A stretch of 64,000 nt of DNA from Clavelina lepadiformis (Eukaryota; Chordata; Ascidiacea; Aplousobranchia; Clavelinidae): the NCBI RefSeq assembly GCF_947623445.1, contig NC_135244.1, forward strand, positions 20,398,860 through 20,462,859, given 5' to 3'. Positions 10,235 through 22,176 of the stretch are shown piece after piece (position 1 is the stretch's first letter; each line of letters opens with the position of its first letter). A program made the translations under genes and the position numbers. The notes beneath the pieces were generated by a model, which searched no databases, had not been told where the DNA came from, and saw only the letters and a list, made by a program, of their open reading frames with translations.

Positions 10235-12270
10235 TCCATTATTATATTAATGTGTTATAAACAAGAAAACCGAAGACTCGGACTTATTCTACCACCCGTG
10301 TGTGAGAGATTTCGAACTACATGACCAATAGGCGGAACGCATTAGCGGAAAAATGTTTCCTGCATTGATTGTAAACCCATGAGCAACCCTGAATATTTGA
10401 TCAAATTTCGCCATCTTCAATCCACTGCTATGACCCATTAATAGGTTATGAGAGCAACACAACCTTAATTAACAGCGTTCCTTTGAAATTACAGCTGCAT
10501 GCATAGTACGGGTAAGCTAGAGTCTGAACTACTGATGTTGGTCGAGTTTCCATAAAAACTTACAAAAACACTGTTACGTGACATAGCACATCTGCACACA
10601 GAAGTTAAGCGATGCCAGTTTGCTTCAATTGTTGCTTTGTATGTTTCGAAGCGCAACACGTGACGGGACTCACGAACTGTGTTACTGTATATTGCTGTAT
10701 ATTGCTGATGTATTTTCAGTTTCGACATATTGCTGGTTTAATACACGCTTTCATGAGATATTCATGCGTCTTTTTGAAGTACTTTTATTCGTCACCGACA
10801 AAAATACCTGCACTAATATTTTGCCGAATTTATATATACACTTGCAGTGCAAATGGCATAACAGTGACTATATGCTGTTTTTGGTAAGAACGTTACTAAA
10901 ACAACACAGGATATAGATGTGACAACAACAACAACACACTGATGTTGTCTGAACCATGTTAACCAAATTTTAAAGTAAAAATAAGAAACAGGATATAGTT
11001 TAGCACTCTTAACGTTAACTTAATTTTTATGGCACGTGCTTTGGCAAGCATAAGTTTGCTTCTTCTGGTGTATTGTGAAATGACAAAAAATATTTCAAAA
11101 TTGTTAGGAAAAGGTCCGCTTGGAAATAACAATCGCAATTATGACGAAATATCTACATGTATCGAAGCAACCACAAAATACTTCATGACGTAACAACATA
11201 ATATAAAATAAATTGGTAAATGATAGGAAAACGGGATTAAAGACGTATTAAAGTCAAATAATGAATATTTATTTTTAAAATATCATTAAACTGGCATCTC
11301 TGTTATGGCCTTACAGTCATATTTTGATATTTTCAAAACAGGAAAAGTAAAGTGCAGGCAAGTTTATGCTTATCTCTTCTAAACTGTTAATCGTAGCCTA
11401 ACATTCCCACAATGACATGCCAGTCACATAGGTACCCGATAGACTTGCACGAGATGTATTGATGACACTTGGAAGCCAATGTACGCGACGTATAGAGCGC
11501 TGATATCTCAGCATCCGGTATCCCGGTTTCGATGCTAAAGTACGTCATTGGTTTCAGTTATCATGAAATAAACTTGCAAATAGATGATATACTGTATGTT
11601 AGTCGCAGGTTTGCTTTGAACTTTGTGGTGCAACGTTTGTCAAAGATTGACAATGCTTTAAATATTAGAAAGCGATAAGTTCCCATGCTGACGACCATAC
11701 TCGAGCACATACTGCTAAAACAGCGTTGAATTCCAGAATTTCTCAGAACTGACATAAACAGACATTGGTCAAGGACTTACAGATGACGCAGGTATTTTAC
11801 TTAAAGTTTTCTGTTTGCCAAAAAATGTATGCCAAGTTGGCTTATGCTTGTAAAAATGCATGCTTCGTTACGATCCATTGCATCACCTGAATGCCAGTGT
11901 CAGGTGTCTTGTTGTCTTTTGAGTAGGTTCAGTTGCAGTTGGAGATCGTACTTCGTTAAGGCTTTGTGGTATTCCGTTGTGCTGTGACTGTAAAGCTTCA
12001 GTCCATTTGAAAATCGCGTGACTACGTACAAGGTGGTGGTTGTGGTTACTGCATCGGCTTCGAGGCGTATTGCAAGAAACCGCCAATCTGTCTGTTATAT
12101 CATTGTAGTTAGGGAGTGAGATGACGGGTGAATAAAATTTAAAGATAATTTGACTTCCAGATGTCAGAGTAGTTATTGATTTCAATGACAACGCTTTAAC
12201 GCAATTATAACGCCACGATCGCGAAATAATGGTTATTTTTTTCAAATATGTTTAAACGACTGTCCAGAAA
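10235..12270. other. Intergenic spacer between copies 3 and 4
   Basis: Duplicate of 890-2990. No gene seen. It keeps the 3' block aactacatgaccaatagg at about 10315. Confidence 0.6.
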
Positions 12271-12272
12271 AC

Positions 12273-12330
12273 CAACCATGTTGGCGATATTTAGCAGGAG
12301 ATTCAGATCATTACACCAGAATATGCGTGC
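12273..12330 (+). promoter_or_regulatory. Proximal promoter module of copy 4
   Basis: Same module as upstream of copy 2, with catgttggcgatatttagca as core. It ends just before the gaatatgcgtgcaagg run shared with copy 2. Confidence 0.5.
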
Positions 12331-12516
12331 AAGGTTGACCCGTTTTGTACGGAAAAATTGAAAGTTTTTTCGTTGCGCAATCAACCATAAAACAGACCAG
12401 AACTACAATGTGGGTTTATATATTGTGTTTGTTTGTACATTTTACATTGCTGTGTGCAAGTTTACCTTCAAATTTAATTTACTTTTTAAACGATTTTTAC
12501 TCTGGTCAACTGCATA

Positions 12517-13542
12517 ATGGAAACTTCATCAGCTCAACAAAACCAAAATGTGACGTCATCAAGGATGATGCAAGAACCGGATGAAGACACTGTAGAATAT
12601 GTCAGTGTTTTGGTCAGCACTTGTTTGCTGCTTGTGATGGGGATTTATTTGGTTGTGTGTTTGTTGTTCTACGAATATCGAGTTGGAATAAAAAATCGAC
12701 AGGTCGGACAATTAAACAGACAAAGAAACAACCTAAGTCACGATCGAGTGTCTGATTGGATGAGATGGTTATGCTTAATTGCTTCTATACTCGAATTGGT
12801 CAGGCTCAGTCTTGCAATTGTTGAGATCAAACTGGGTCAAAGTTCGTCAACGATTTGCGATCCTATCGCGAAATTTCAGGCTGCGTTTCTCTGTGCAGTG
12901 TTCACGTGTATATATCTTGTGCTCTGGCTACGACAACGCAAGTTTTACAGAACACCGGCTATGTTACATCTGAGCAACAAAATTATTCAATTTTTCAGCA
13001 GCTCTGTGATTGCCTTAGTAGTAATGTCAACCCTTATTGCCTTACTGCTTTATATGTTCACCAGAGGATATCATAGTACCGTTAGTGGTTGCGATTTGCA
13101 ATGGAACAGCATTTGGACCATGTTGCCAGCTCTTCTCGTGGCCCTTCTTACTGTTTTGTTCCAGGTTATGCTGCTTGGTTTGCTCATCTACCCGCTCCAT
13201 AAACACCGGGTGGCGATGAAGAGCGTGGTTTCTAACTGTCTTCATAAGGAGATTCAAGTCATAAAGCGGGTAACTTTAGCAACATTTGTTGCCGCGGTTA
13301 CTGACGGAATTGTTGGTTTGATCACTTCGGGAATTTTTGTTTCATTGTCTCATATTGCCCAGCAGGTGATTTATGATGTAGACGTTTTGGTCAATATATT
13401 GGCGGTCATCTGTTCCTTCGCGGACTGGCGAACACGGATGGCGCCCTTCCTAGCCAGACAGCACAAGATCGTGGGAACATTGAAGCGGAACCAGATTGAT
13501 GATCAAAGGAGCAGCGTCACTGCCGTCAGTAATAACCTATGA
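12517..13542 (+). CDS. Seven-helix receptor-like protein, array copy 4
   Basis: Intact 341-residue frame, METSSAQQNQNVTSS start with an NVT sequon, ending AVSNNL. Helices at about 27-51, 79-104, 118-138, 160-180, 206-229, 252-276 and 284-303. The Cys of STICDPIAKF and of SGCDLQW are kept. It is the sister of copy 2 and differs mainly in helices 3-6 and the third extracellular loop. Oddity: at the point where copy 2 and others have the splice acceptor, copy 4 reads ccttcaaa instead of ccttcaga (AG to AA at 12470-12471), so the ancestral intron may no longer be spliced here. The unspliced leader would then contain an upstream ATG (12410) reading MWVYILCLF. ATTAAA at 13691-13696 may be the poly(A) signal. 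Confidence 0.9.
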   Translation: METSSAQQNQNVTSSRMMQEPDEDTVEYVSVLVSTCLLLVMGIYLVVCLLFYEYRVGIKNRQVGQLNRQRNNLSHDRVSDWMRWLCLIASILELVRLSLAIVEIKLGQSSSTICDPIAKFQAAFLCAVFTCIYLVLWLRQRKFYRTPAMLHLSNKIIQFFSSSVIALVVMSTLIALLLYMFTRGYHSTVSGCDLQWNSIWTMLPALLVALLTVLFQVMLLGLLIYPLHKHRVAMKSVVSNCLHKEIQVIKRVTLATFVAAVTDGIVGLITSGIFVSLSHIAQQVIYDVDVLVNILAVICSFADWRTRMAPFLARQHKIVGTLKRNQIDDQRSSVTAVSNNL

Positions 13543-15975
13543 TCGTTATGACGTAATTGAAAAAGAATATTACCAGTTGGATTTGTTTTTTGATCCGTGT
13601 AAAGCCTTCAAATTACATGGTTGGAATCAAATAACCATGACCGAGAAAATTGAAAACTAGATTGATCGTAAATTCTAAGCAACCGGTTTTATTAAAGTGT
13701 TTTGTCAAGTTGTCAAATTTACATCAAGTGCGATGAGTGCTACAGCTGTTAGATTAAGATATACCAACATAAAATTGCTTTTCCAATTCAAAAAGGGCAA
13801 AGCGAAATGAGATTTGAGGCCTCATGGATCTTCTAAAATTGAAACGCATTTCAACATTTCACATTTATGTCAAAATTGTGTTGGTTTTAAAATTTTTTGT
13901 ATTATTTTGTAATTGTTGGTTTAGTTTCATCAGAAATTTTTGCATTTTTAGGCTTATGCTGTAAATACAAATCCAATACAATTCATCTGGGCACGAACCG
14001 AAAAAATAACTTACTAAGGATCACGTGAAAGAAAGTCGCGATTGTGACAAGCGTTGATTCGCTGAGTGTAGAACGCAACCTGTGCGCTTTGTCAACACCA
14101 AGTGGTTAGGTTGTTATATTGTACATTGCGGTTTATTGTTTCTTTGCAGCGTCATTATTGCCAGATCGCAGTGCGCTGTGATGACTCTAATTTAAACATT
14201 AGTCAATCATTTGCTGAGTTTAAGTTATGCAATTATCACGAAATATTCGAGAATATATTGAGAGAATATGATGTAATCACGTAACAACTCATCTAGGATA
14301 AATGGTTTGGTAACATTTGCATTTCTTTGATGCTTTGTTAGTAATTTTTGAAGACTCAGAAGTTATTCCGGCAAAAAATCCCTTTAAGTCTTATTTTGGC
14401 ATAAATTGCAACCTTTTGGTATTGTTTTTAGTGACGATCATAATCCCGTTGCCACACTATTCCATTCTACTATTCTGTTTGTAATCAAAAATATTAGATT
14501 GGGAAACTTTTTAAGCATTTTCTAAAATTGTTAAAATTATAATTATTTTTTTGAATTATTCAATGCAATGATGGATGAAACATGAAGTGAAACAACTTGG
14601 TAAAAACATTCACAAAACAAATTAACACTGTATTTTTTCATCTTTCTTAAAGGTAGGGAGTTTATTTGGAATTCTGCTTTGCTGGTTAAGAAAATATTTT
14701 AAAGCTTTTGTAAAACAATTTATGATTTATGGGTCAGTGTCAAGTTTCATGAAAACGTAACGGAGCCAAATTATGCTTTTCAGTTTTAAGAAAGCGTTCT
14801 CTAAAATAGCCTAGTATTTTATTCTATTCAAATTCAAATGTTTTGTTTCAAAGTTATGAAATAAAAGAGCATACTCTACAATTTATATTAAAATGAAAAA
14901 GACGTTGAGACAAAATTGTCCAGCACCTAGATTTACTACTAACGTTGTTTGACCATCTTACAGTTAATACGAAAAACTAACAACTAAATGATGACACATA
15001 GTCTATACTTGTATTTGTATTCAAAAATATAATAATAATATTAGATAATATAATATTATATAATAATAATATAATATTGTATTGTATAATAATATGTAAT
15101 AATCCCAGAACGGACAGCAGTCTAAAAAGCAGTAAGGTTCAAACCAAACCATTAACCCATTCACAGTAAAGAAAAACAATGGTTAAGTTGTTATCATCTG
15201 CTAAACATCAACGCTTTAGTTGTACGACAAAAAAGACTTAAGCCGCACAATGTTCTTTGTTTAACCTTAATTGGTCCACATTAAAACACTTCGTATTTGC
15301 TAAATACTTTTCGCTCCGTCAATCATGAGCATAAACGTTTACCGTTGGCTATGTAAGCGTGAAAGTAACAGTGCACGATATGCGAAAGTCAGTTGAAGAG
15401 AAATGACGTTTTGCACACTGAAACTAACGCGACTGTATAAGGTTAAGACTTGTTAAATAACTTGTTAATTAGATGAACATACTTCTTGTAATCAGATCAA
15501 AAATTATTTTATACCCAGACGCTGTGTAACCAGGTTCGTTCTGTATCTAATAACAGTATTTCACTGATAGCGGAAATACGAAAACCAAATCAGCATTTAA
15601 TTAGTCTGAAACCCACCCACCCATGATATCGACAATTTGCGACCCAGGGGTGAAAGCAATCCCATATTCTTGGGTTTGAAGGCCTGTAGATTATTAGAAA
15701 AGATGAATGTTGTATGCAATTGTTATCAAAGACAATTTCAGATAGAAAACCGGGTTTTAAATCCATGTTTAATAATATTTAAGTGCTGATAAATTTAAGC
15801 CAGACTCGCATCTTTACCCAGCTAGTTTTATCAAAGCGACAACCTGCTGTTTACCTGCATATAGTGTGTATAGTTTTGACCTTACGACAACCAAACAAGA
15901 ATTAAAAGTTCAGTGTTGCACAGTCAACTAAAAAACAGCTGTAACTTGGAAATTCTACCCAGGTTTTCTACCGCA
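13543..15975. other. 3' flank of copy 4 and spacer
   Basis: To 14262 it duplicates 4265-4981. From 14263 to 15975 it is AT-rich DNA without a recognisable gene, apart from the AT repeat at 15028-15103. Confidence 0.5.
15028..15103. repeat. AT-rich simple repeat with self-complementary runs
   Basis: Irregular TAATAA/TATAAT repeats that can fold back on themselves (taatattatata and similar). Confidence 0.8.
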
Positions 15976-16769
15976 AACGACCAGTCACGTAATCCAAAAC
16001 TTAAACTTAATTTATTGCCCGGTAAACGACAGTATACCATGAGCTTCTCTATCTGGCAACAAATCCAGATAAAAAACTTAATAAAAATCGCCTCAGTTTT
16101 CACCAGTGTGTCAAAAAGTTGAAGTCAAAGTTAAAGTGAGTCGCTAGGCGTTGCATGCCTAGGATAGGGCAGGTGCAAAATGAAGTGCTTAAAACGGTTA
16201 CAAGCAAACACGACACAAGGTCTACAGTACAATGTGAAATGCTGGAACTATTTAAAAAGTACAAAACCTTATGCAACATGACATATATCCATACGTGTAT
16301 CGGCAAAATATTGCATACAACTTAATTTTATTTTTTAATTTTGGGAAATAACGTTACCGGGAGAAAACAACTTCATGTACACGTGGCGTAGACAATAAAC
16401 TAACACACGGCTTGAGGTAACTTTAACTTTTCCATGCAAATCAGATATACACCTTAAGTGCAGTAGTGTCAAATTCTATTACACAGCCTAAAACTAAGCA
16501 TATCTATATAAAGCTTAGCCTTATAACTTAACGAGATAAACGTTTTCTTATATTAAAAATGAAAAATGTTGAAATTGAATTGGATTTTGTTGTGTTCGAA
16601 TTTCTTTTCAGATGTAATTCACTCCCTAAGTGATTTGTACTTTGTTTACCTGAATAATGAAAGTTTCAACAGCTCAATCAAACCAAACTGTGACGTCATG
16701 AATGACCACGCAGAAACCAGATGACTATATTATAAATGTGAGCCAATATGTCGGTTCTTTGGTTGTCAC
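15976..16769 (+). repeat. Duplicated 5' region (partner 4984-5785), still attached to copy 5
   Basis: Begins cagtcacgtaatccaaaact and matches 4984-5785 through promoter, acceptor and start codons into helix 1 of copy 5. Confidence 0.85.
16434..16513 (+). promoter_or_regulatory. TATA box and octamer upstream of copy 5
   Basis: TATATAAAG at 16505-16513 and an octamer ATGCAAAT at about 16434-16441 (a POU-factor word in animals). Both are kept in the detached duplicate at 5443-5529. A first exon, an intron of under 100 bases and the acceptor at 16610-16611 would follow. Confidence 0.5.
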
Positions 16770-18060
16770 GTGCGTGCTGGTTGTCATGGTGATTTACCTG
16801 GTCGTATGTTTGTTGATCTACGAGTACCGAGTTGGAATGAAAAATCAACAAATCAAACAATTAAGTGGACAAAAAAATCTTATTCACGATCGTGTCGCTG
16901 ATTGGATGAGATGGTTATGCTTGATTGCTTCCATACTAGATTTGGTTAGATTCGGACTTGAAATTATTGAGATCAAACTAGGTCAAAGTTCATCAAAAAT
17001 TTGCAATCCTCACAGGAAATCCAAGACTATTGTTTTATGCGCTATCGTCATGACTCATGAGTCTACCTATGGTGCTCTGGCTACGACAACGCATGCTTTA
17101 CAGAACAGCGGCGATATTACACCTGAGCAACAAAATTACTCGATTTGTCAGCAAGTTCTTAATCGTCATAATGGCAATCGCAATGATCTTGACCATATCA
17201 TCTTTACGTGGGCAGTAGAGGGTATCAAAGTTCTGGTCTAGATTGTCGCGTTGAATGGAGCAGTAATTGGCCTAAGCTCCCAGCTCTTCTTCACTTTGTT
17301 CCAAGTCATCTTGCTCGGTCTGCTCGTCTACCCGTTCCATAAACACAGGGTGGCGATGAAGAGCGTGGTTTCAAACAGTCCAAATAAAGAGGTCGATGTC
17401 ATTAAACGGGTAACTATAGCAACACTCGCTGCTGTGATTGTCACGGGATTATTTTTATGCACCTGTTTTGTAGACACCACATTATACACCGTCTTTTCTT
17501 CGCATTGTGTTGTTTTTATGCATGTTCACGGTCTGCCGTGTTTTACTTGTTTATGTTCTTTTACTTGTTCTTGTACACGTGTTTTTATCAAATTTCTTGT
17601 GACGTCTCACGTAGTTACCCCAAAGGCCTAATTAGTATCGTATTTTACGTTCCACGTTAATTCCTTCATCGCGTGGAATTTGTTTGGTGTAGTACTGTGC
17701 TCGGCTGGGCGACGATTGTCGGCAGTTACGTTTTGGTTTTAGAGTAAGACGGATGTTTTTATGAGAGAAAAAGCTATTAAAAGTTAACAAGGCAAAACCG
17801 GCTAAGAGACTAGCCGTTAGAGCGGGAAGATTCCTGGCTAAGGAAAATCTTGGTTACATGATTACTGACAGAGTTACCGCACTGATAGTGTTGTTCGCCT
17901 TCGCAAACTTGTTGCAATATCTCGACCACTTGGTTTATGACGTAGACATGTTGGTGATATTGTTGGCGATCATTCTTTCCTTCGCAGTCTGGCGAACACG
18001 GCGGGCGCCTTTCTTTGTCAAATAGGACAAGATCGTGGGAACAAGTGAAGCGGGACATTA
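16657..18060 (+). pseudogene. Seven-helix receptor-like copy 5, disrupted
   Basis: The ancestral ATG (16657) lies 45 nt after an acceptor (cttttcag). Codon 15 is TGA (16699-16701, TCA to TGA by one base), followed at once by an in-frame ATG at 16702, so a product without the glycosylated N-terminus could begin there (MTTQKPDDYIINVSQYVG). Helices 1-2 read well. A frameshift near 17048 ends the frame in or after helix 3 and leaves the WLRQR motif in another frame. After helix 5 (LLGLLVYPFHKHR, 17310-17350) and VIKRVTIATL, about 0.4 kb of foreign DNA breaks helix 6. Helix 7 resumes near 17855 with further changes, and a stop (TAG) replaces the codon after FVK at about 18022. Not a functional receptor gene. 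Confidence 0.85.
17455..17845. mobile_element. Unclassified insertion inside pseudogene copy 5
   Basis: About 0.4 kb without counterpart in any other copy separates the two halves of helix 6. A related gene run stands on both sides (gtgattgtcacgggatta and atgattactgacagagtta), as if about 18 bases were duplicated. Inside is a small hairpin (ttccacg ... cgtggaa, about 17650-17680). No clear terminal repeats, so the class is unknown. Confidence 0.5.
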
Positions 18061-19569
18061 ATGAGGTGTCACAAAAGTTTAAGCTTGTTATTCTCTCCCT
18101 CTATGGTCAGTGGAAGAGATTCAGTAGCTGAGGGGCCTATGTTGCATTGGAGAAGTTAAGCACCGGATTAGTTTTGTCCGAATTTCACTTATTATTTTAA
18201 TTCCAATGATATACCTTAATAGTGGGAGGAGTAACCACGACAGGACATTGCTCCAGATAAGAGAAAGCGATAATGTCATCAAGCCACCAAGTGGCACAAA
18301 CATTATTGTTATCACGACTTAGTTTAATTTGTTCGACTTTGTTTATCACAAAATTAATGCAATCGTTGTGACGTTATCGTCAAAACATAGGTCCCTTGTT
18401 GCTTGGTTGAAATTTAACAGGACATGTATCGGTACATCGTGTTTTATTTGTCTCTCTTTAAAGTGATAGTATTTCTTTCGTTTTCAGATTAATTAAGGTT
18501 AGATGGCGTGTTAAACCTCGGTAAAGAGTGCTGAATGAGTATTGAGTCTGTACAAAATGATGCTGCGATATGCTGAATAGCTTGTGCAATGGTGCTTTGC
18601 CTAACTCATGTCAGTTTGAACTTGGTTGGACGCTGTACTTAAATTAACTAAACTATCTGTCAATTATTTCGTCATTGCCGTAATTAAGCTTGTTGTCATT
18701 GGAATATGAGTTACAATGTATACAACATGTTTTTATTTAAACATAAGAAATTTGGAGATAAAAGCTGGGTTTAGCTTAGCAGTCTACAATTTTAAGGTTC
18801 AGGCTACCTAACATGCTCAAATAATTAAATGTAAAAAGAAAGTACGATAGTATAAGAATAAAAAACGCAATGCAACAAAATCACTGAAAACGATATAAAA
18901 ATAATTGGCAGACAATTACGTGTATTTGCATAAAGCAAGATACCTGTTAGTATGCACGCGAATAATCATGGCTGGTTTTTACGCTTGACATGTGCTTATA
19001 TTTTAACTAAAATAAAACCGCATGGGTGTGCTTTTATGCTTGTAAAAAGTAAAACATGTTTAAGTGCTGCATTTCAAATATTCTCCATATTTGCTTTTGA
19101 AATAATGTGCAGGACTGAAAGGCACAAAATGTAAATTTAATTTCAATTTTGTCTACATTTGCATTTAAAATCAAACTTCTTCAAATAATGTTTCAAATAT
19201 TTTTCCATATTAAACTAGAATTTGCTATTTTAAAGATAAAAGGCATCCAATTCTGGGGGCTTACAATAAAAATATGTGCATGCATCATAACTGTTATGTC
19301 TTCAGTACGCCATTAATCTCAAAAGAGACGCAATGTTTAACATTTTGTTTTCAAATAAAGATTACTGAACTATTGTTTTCTCACTGTGTTTCGTAATGAG
19401 TGATTATTTCACTACTTATAGAGACCACACTCATTGTTCATGAAGAAACAAATAAGATAAACTTGACCATAGGCCACCTACGACATGGGTGAAAAGTCCA
19501 TTAGCCGCCAGTGGGCAATAGCAAAATATCGGAAAAAATGTCGATTTTCCGCACGCGAACGCTCTCCAG
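18061..19569. other. Spacer
   Basis: No gene recognised. AT-rich, with only short open frames. Confidence 0.4.
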
Positions 19570-20053
19570 ACAATAAGATGCAAACCCAAACTTTTTACAA
19601 TGCGTATATGCCGTAAGATTACGTCATAATTTAGTAGTGACTTATATGGAAAAATGCTCGTTGTTGGTTTCGTGTGACAATCATCACACAATTATAGGAA
19701 TGAGTCAGATTTCGCCACACCTCAGTTATATTAAACGTTATCTCAATCATTATCTTAAACCTATTGTGGATTAAAACTTTCCATATTTAAAAGTAGGCCT
19801 GACAGGGATAGTTAAATCTATTTCGAATAAAAATTCAAGACTTGAAGAACCCATCTTTTGGACCTTAAAAAGTGAGATCAGATTAATTTATAACGAAGAT
19901 CAACAGAATCTGTAATAAAGCACGATTTTAACCATGTAAAATCCAGAAACATCGTGTGAATTATATAGTATTAGTTAACTTTTTTTATCTAAAGAGTGTT
20001 CTTCTGACGTTTTATGAAGTTTTTAAACATCTACCTAGAATATTACGTCTACA
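19570..20053 (+). repeat. Decayed third copy of the copy 6/7 upstream block
   Basis: Words such as agatgcaa, gtgacttatatgg, atcatcac, ggaatgagtca, agatcagattaattta, cgaagatcaacaga and tctacctagaatatt occur in the same order as at 21430-21920 and 25270-25760. It is more diverged than those two are from each other, and no receptor gene follows. Confidence 0.75.
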
Positions 20054-20055
20054 CA

Positions 20056-20150
20056 GTAGTGGTATTATGGGTGAGGCGAGCGAGGCAGTCGCCTCGAGCC
20101 CCCTCCAGGAGGTCCACCCTGTTTGTGCACACGCGCTCTAAAAGAACATT
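20056..20150 (+). mobile_element. Transposon end fragment
   Basis: A GC-rich run, gtgaggcgagcgaggcagtc followed by gcctcgagccccc, resembles the 5' ends of widespread animal DNA transposons with the pattern CAGTGG..GGGCGAGG..CAGTCGCC..GGGCCCC. It interrupts the decayed upstream block. No matching right end found. Confidence 0.35.
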
Positions 20151-20609
20151 GAAGACGAGACCTTGCGTACGAGTAAGCCTGTTATTGTTAACCATTTGCG
20201 TTTATTTATGAAAGGAGTCATTCATTGGTTAATGTTAATTACGTGTATGAACTATATTCAAAATAGGGAAATGTCTTGTGAATCAAACCTCCGTGTAAAT
20301 TGATACCGTCCTGCTTTGAGATTACATTCATATAGCTTCATGTTTAAGCGGTCACGTGATTTAATACATCACGCTAAGTCGAAAAATTTTTGTTCTCTGC
20401 TGGCAAACCTTTGAGGTATTAAGCGCACGATAACACAGAAATGAAGGGTGTAAGAATTTGAGGGACATAGAGCAAAATTAGGGAGCGAAAAACTGAGAAG
20501 AAATGCACAAAAAATCTCGGGCATTTTAGTCAATGTTAATTCAAATCTTTCCGATGGAGCATTCCTCCGGACTCCCTAGGGTAAATTGCTACGTCTCCCG
20601 TCATTTTGA

Positions 20610-20880
20610 CGTCCCCAAACTTAAGTCGCACCACATTTCGTTTTTCTGCTTCATGTTTGTTACACAGTCCAGCTATCAAAGCCTTTTACAAGACGTCATT
20701 CTTCGTGCTTTCATCTTCCGCTTTCCGGTATGCAATTGCCTCCAAATTGACGAGGGCGTTGACGTAACTTCGATTCGTTTCACCTAGAGCTTGGGTTCTT
20801 TGTATAAGCTGTTGTTTGGCCTTATTACATTGAAGTGAGCAACAAGCAACTTCCTCAGCTTTGAACTGAGTTCTTCATAG
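20610..20880 (-). pseudogene. Gag-like retroelement relic
   Basis: On minus, 20815 down to 20610 reads a Gag-type segment: RTQALGETN, RSYVNALVNLEAIAYR, a stop, then KALIAGLCNK. The GE(S/T)xxxYVxxLxxLA pattern followed by an (L)IxGL motif is characteristic of retrotransposon Gag capsid regions. A further piece (EELSSKLRKLL) lies in another frame at about 20830-20880. Stops and frameshifts show it is dead. No protease, reverse transcriptase or LTR seen nearby. Confidence 0.5.
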
Positions 20881-21179
20881 TTAATGCTACCTACTTCAGT
20901 ATCATTGCATTTCATTTCATTTCCAACTTAACCTCTTTCGGTAAACTTAGCATTATAGCATGTTTTCGAGCAGCTGCTGTTGCGACCACACTGTCGCAGA
21001 AACTTTCAAACGTGAACAAAAACGAGTTAGAACTTCCTCCAAGCTCAAACTTTGGAGGAGGATAAAAAAATTCATAGTGGATAATTCACCTTGTCCAGAT
21101 TATTTTCGTTATACACGTTTTGAAGCTGCAGGTCCTATCATGCTCGCCAAATGTTACCGGCCTATTCCTATTGTTTACA

Positions 21180-22145
21180 ATAGTGCGTTTGATTTACGAA
21201 TTTCAATCTAATGCTGAAAGGTAAATAATCACCACATTGAAAGAATAAAGCAATAGAGAAAAATAAAAAAACTTTTCCAGTCACATTTTGCAATTCCAGT
21301 CGGGACAGGAAAGATAGATTCGCGACATTCTGATCATGTCGTGTACAAAATAGAGTTTTGGTCATATGCAATCATTATCACTGTTCAGAAGATTAAAATA
21401 AAAAGTGAAAGTCTGTATAACATACTACAACAACTAAGATGCAAGTATAAACATTTCACAACACGTATAGTCGCATATGCCATCAGCTTAACTTTCTTAA
21501 ACAATACGTCATAAAAGTGACTTGTATGGACGAATATTTGTTGTTTGATTTGTGTGATAATCATCACGGAATCATACAGGAACGAGTCATGTACAAGCTA
21601 CGAGAATGAGTCACAGCAGGTCAGTTATATTAAACGTAGTGTGAATTGCAACTTTTCACATCTGATAGTAGCATATTAGACCTGACAACATAGTTAAAAC
21701 TCACTTTGAACGAAAGTCCAGATATGTGAGTTTGATTAGATTGTTAGATTTGTTTATGGATCTTAAAAAGAGAGATCAGATTAATTTACGACGAAGATCA
21801 ACAGAAGCTGTAAAAAGCACGATTTTCAACAATAAAAAAGGTAGAAAACTGTGTAAATCACAGGATAAATACTTATATTATCTACAGTGTGTTGTTTAGA
21901 CGTTTTTAAATATCCATCTAAAATACTGTGTCCATATTTATAGTTACACTTAACATGTATTTCTTAGATGATAATGCAAATGCTATTCGATATTGTACTA
22001 TACAGTCTATAATATTCTATACTAACGATGGATTTTGCCCAAGGATCTTTAAGAAGAGCTTTGGGCAGATCCCGAATAACAAGCATGTCGGCAATGTTTA
22101 GTGGAAATTTAAGGTCACAACATAACATTTCTTGTATATAAGGCT
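21180..22145 (+). repeat. Upstream block of copy 6 (partner 25028-25970)
   Basis: From tgctgaaaggtaaataatca to the TATA box, this block is nearly the same as 25028-25970 upstream of copy 7. It was duplicated together with the gene. Confidence 0.9.
22078..22145 (+). promoter_or_regulatory. Promoter module and TATA box of copy 6
   Basis: The module aacaagcatgtcggcaatgt plus ttagtggaaattt is followed by TATATAA at 22135-22141. The start codon is only 36 bases beyond the TATA box, so the transcribed leader must be very short. Confidence 0.6.
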
Positions 22146-22176
22146 GTACGCGATTTGTACATTGTTTAGCGTCATA

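Larger units (their letters stand above)
9509..14262 (+). repeat. Segmental duplication, right unit (partner 2-4981)
   Basis: Holds copy 3, its flank, copy 4 and its flank in the same order and orientation as 2-4981. Copy 3 has been damaged since, while copy 1 has not, so the duplication predates those lesions. Confidence 0.9.
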
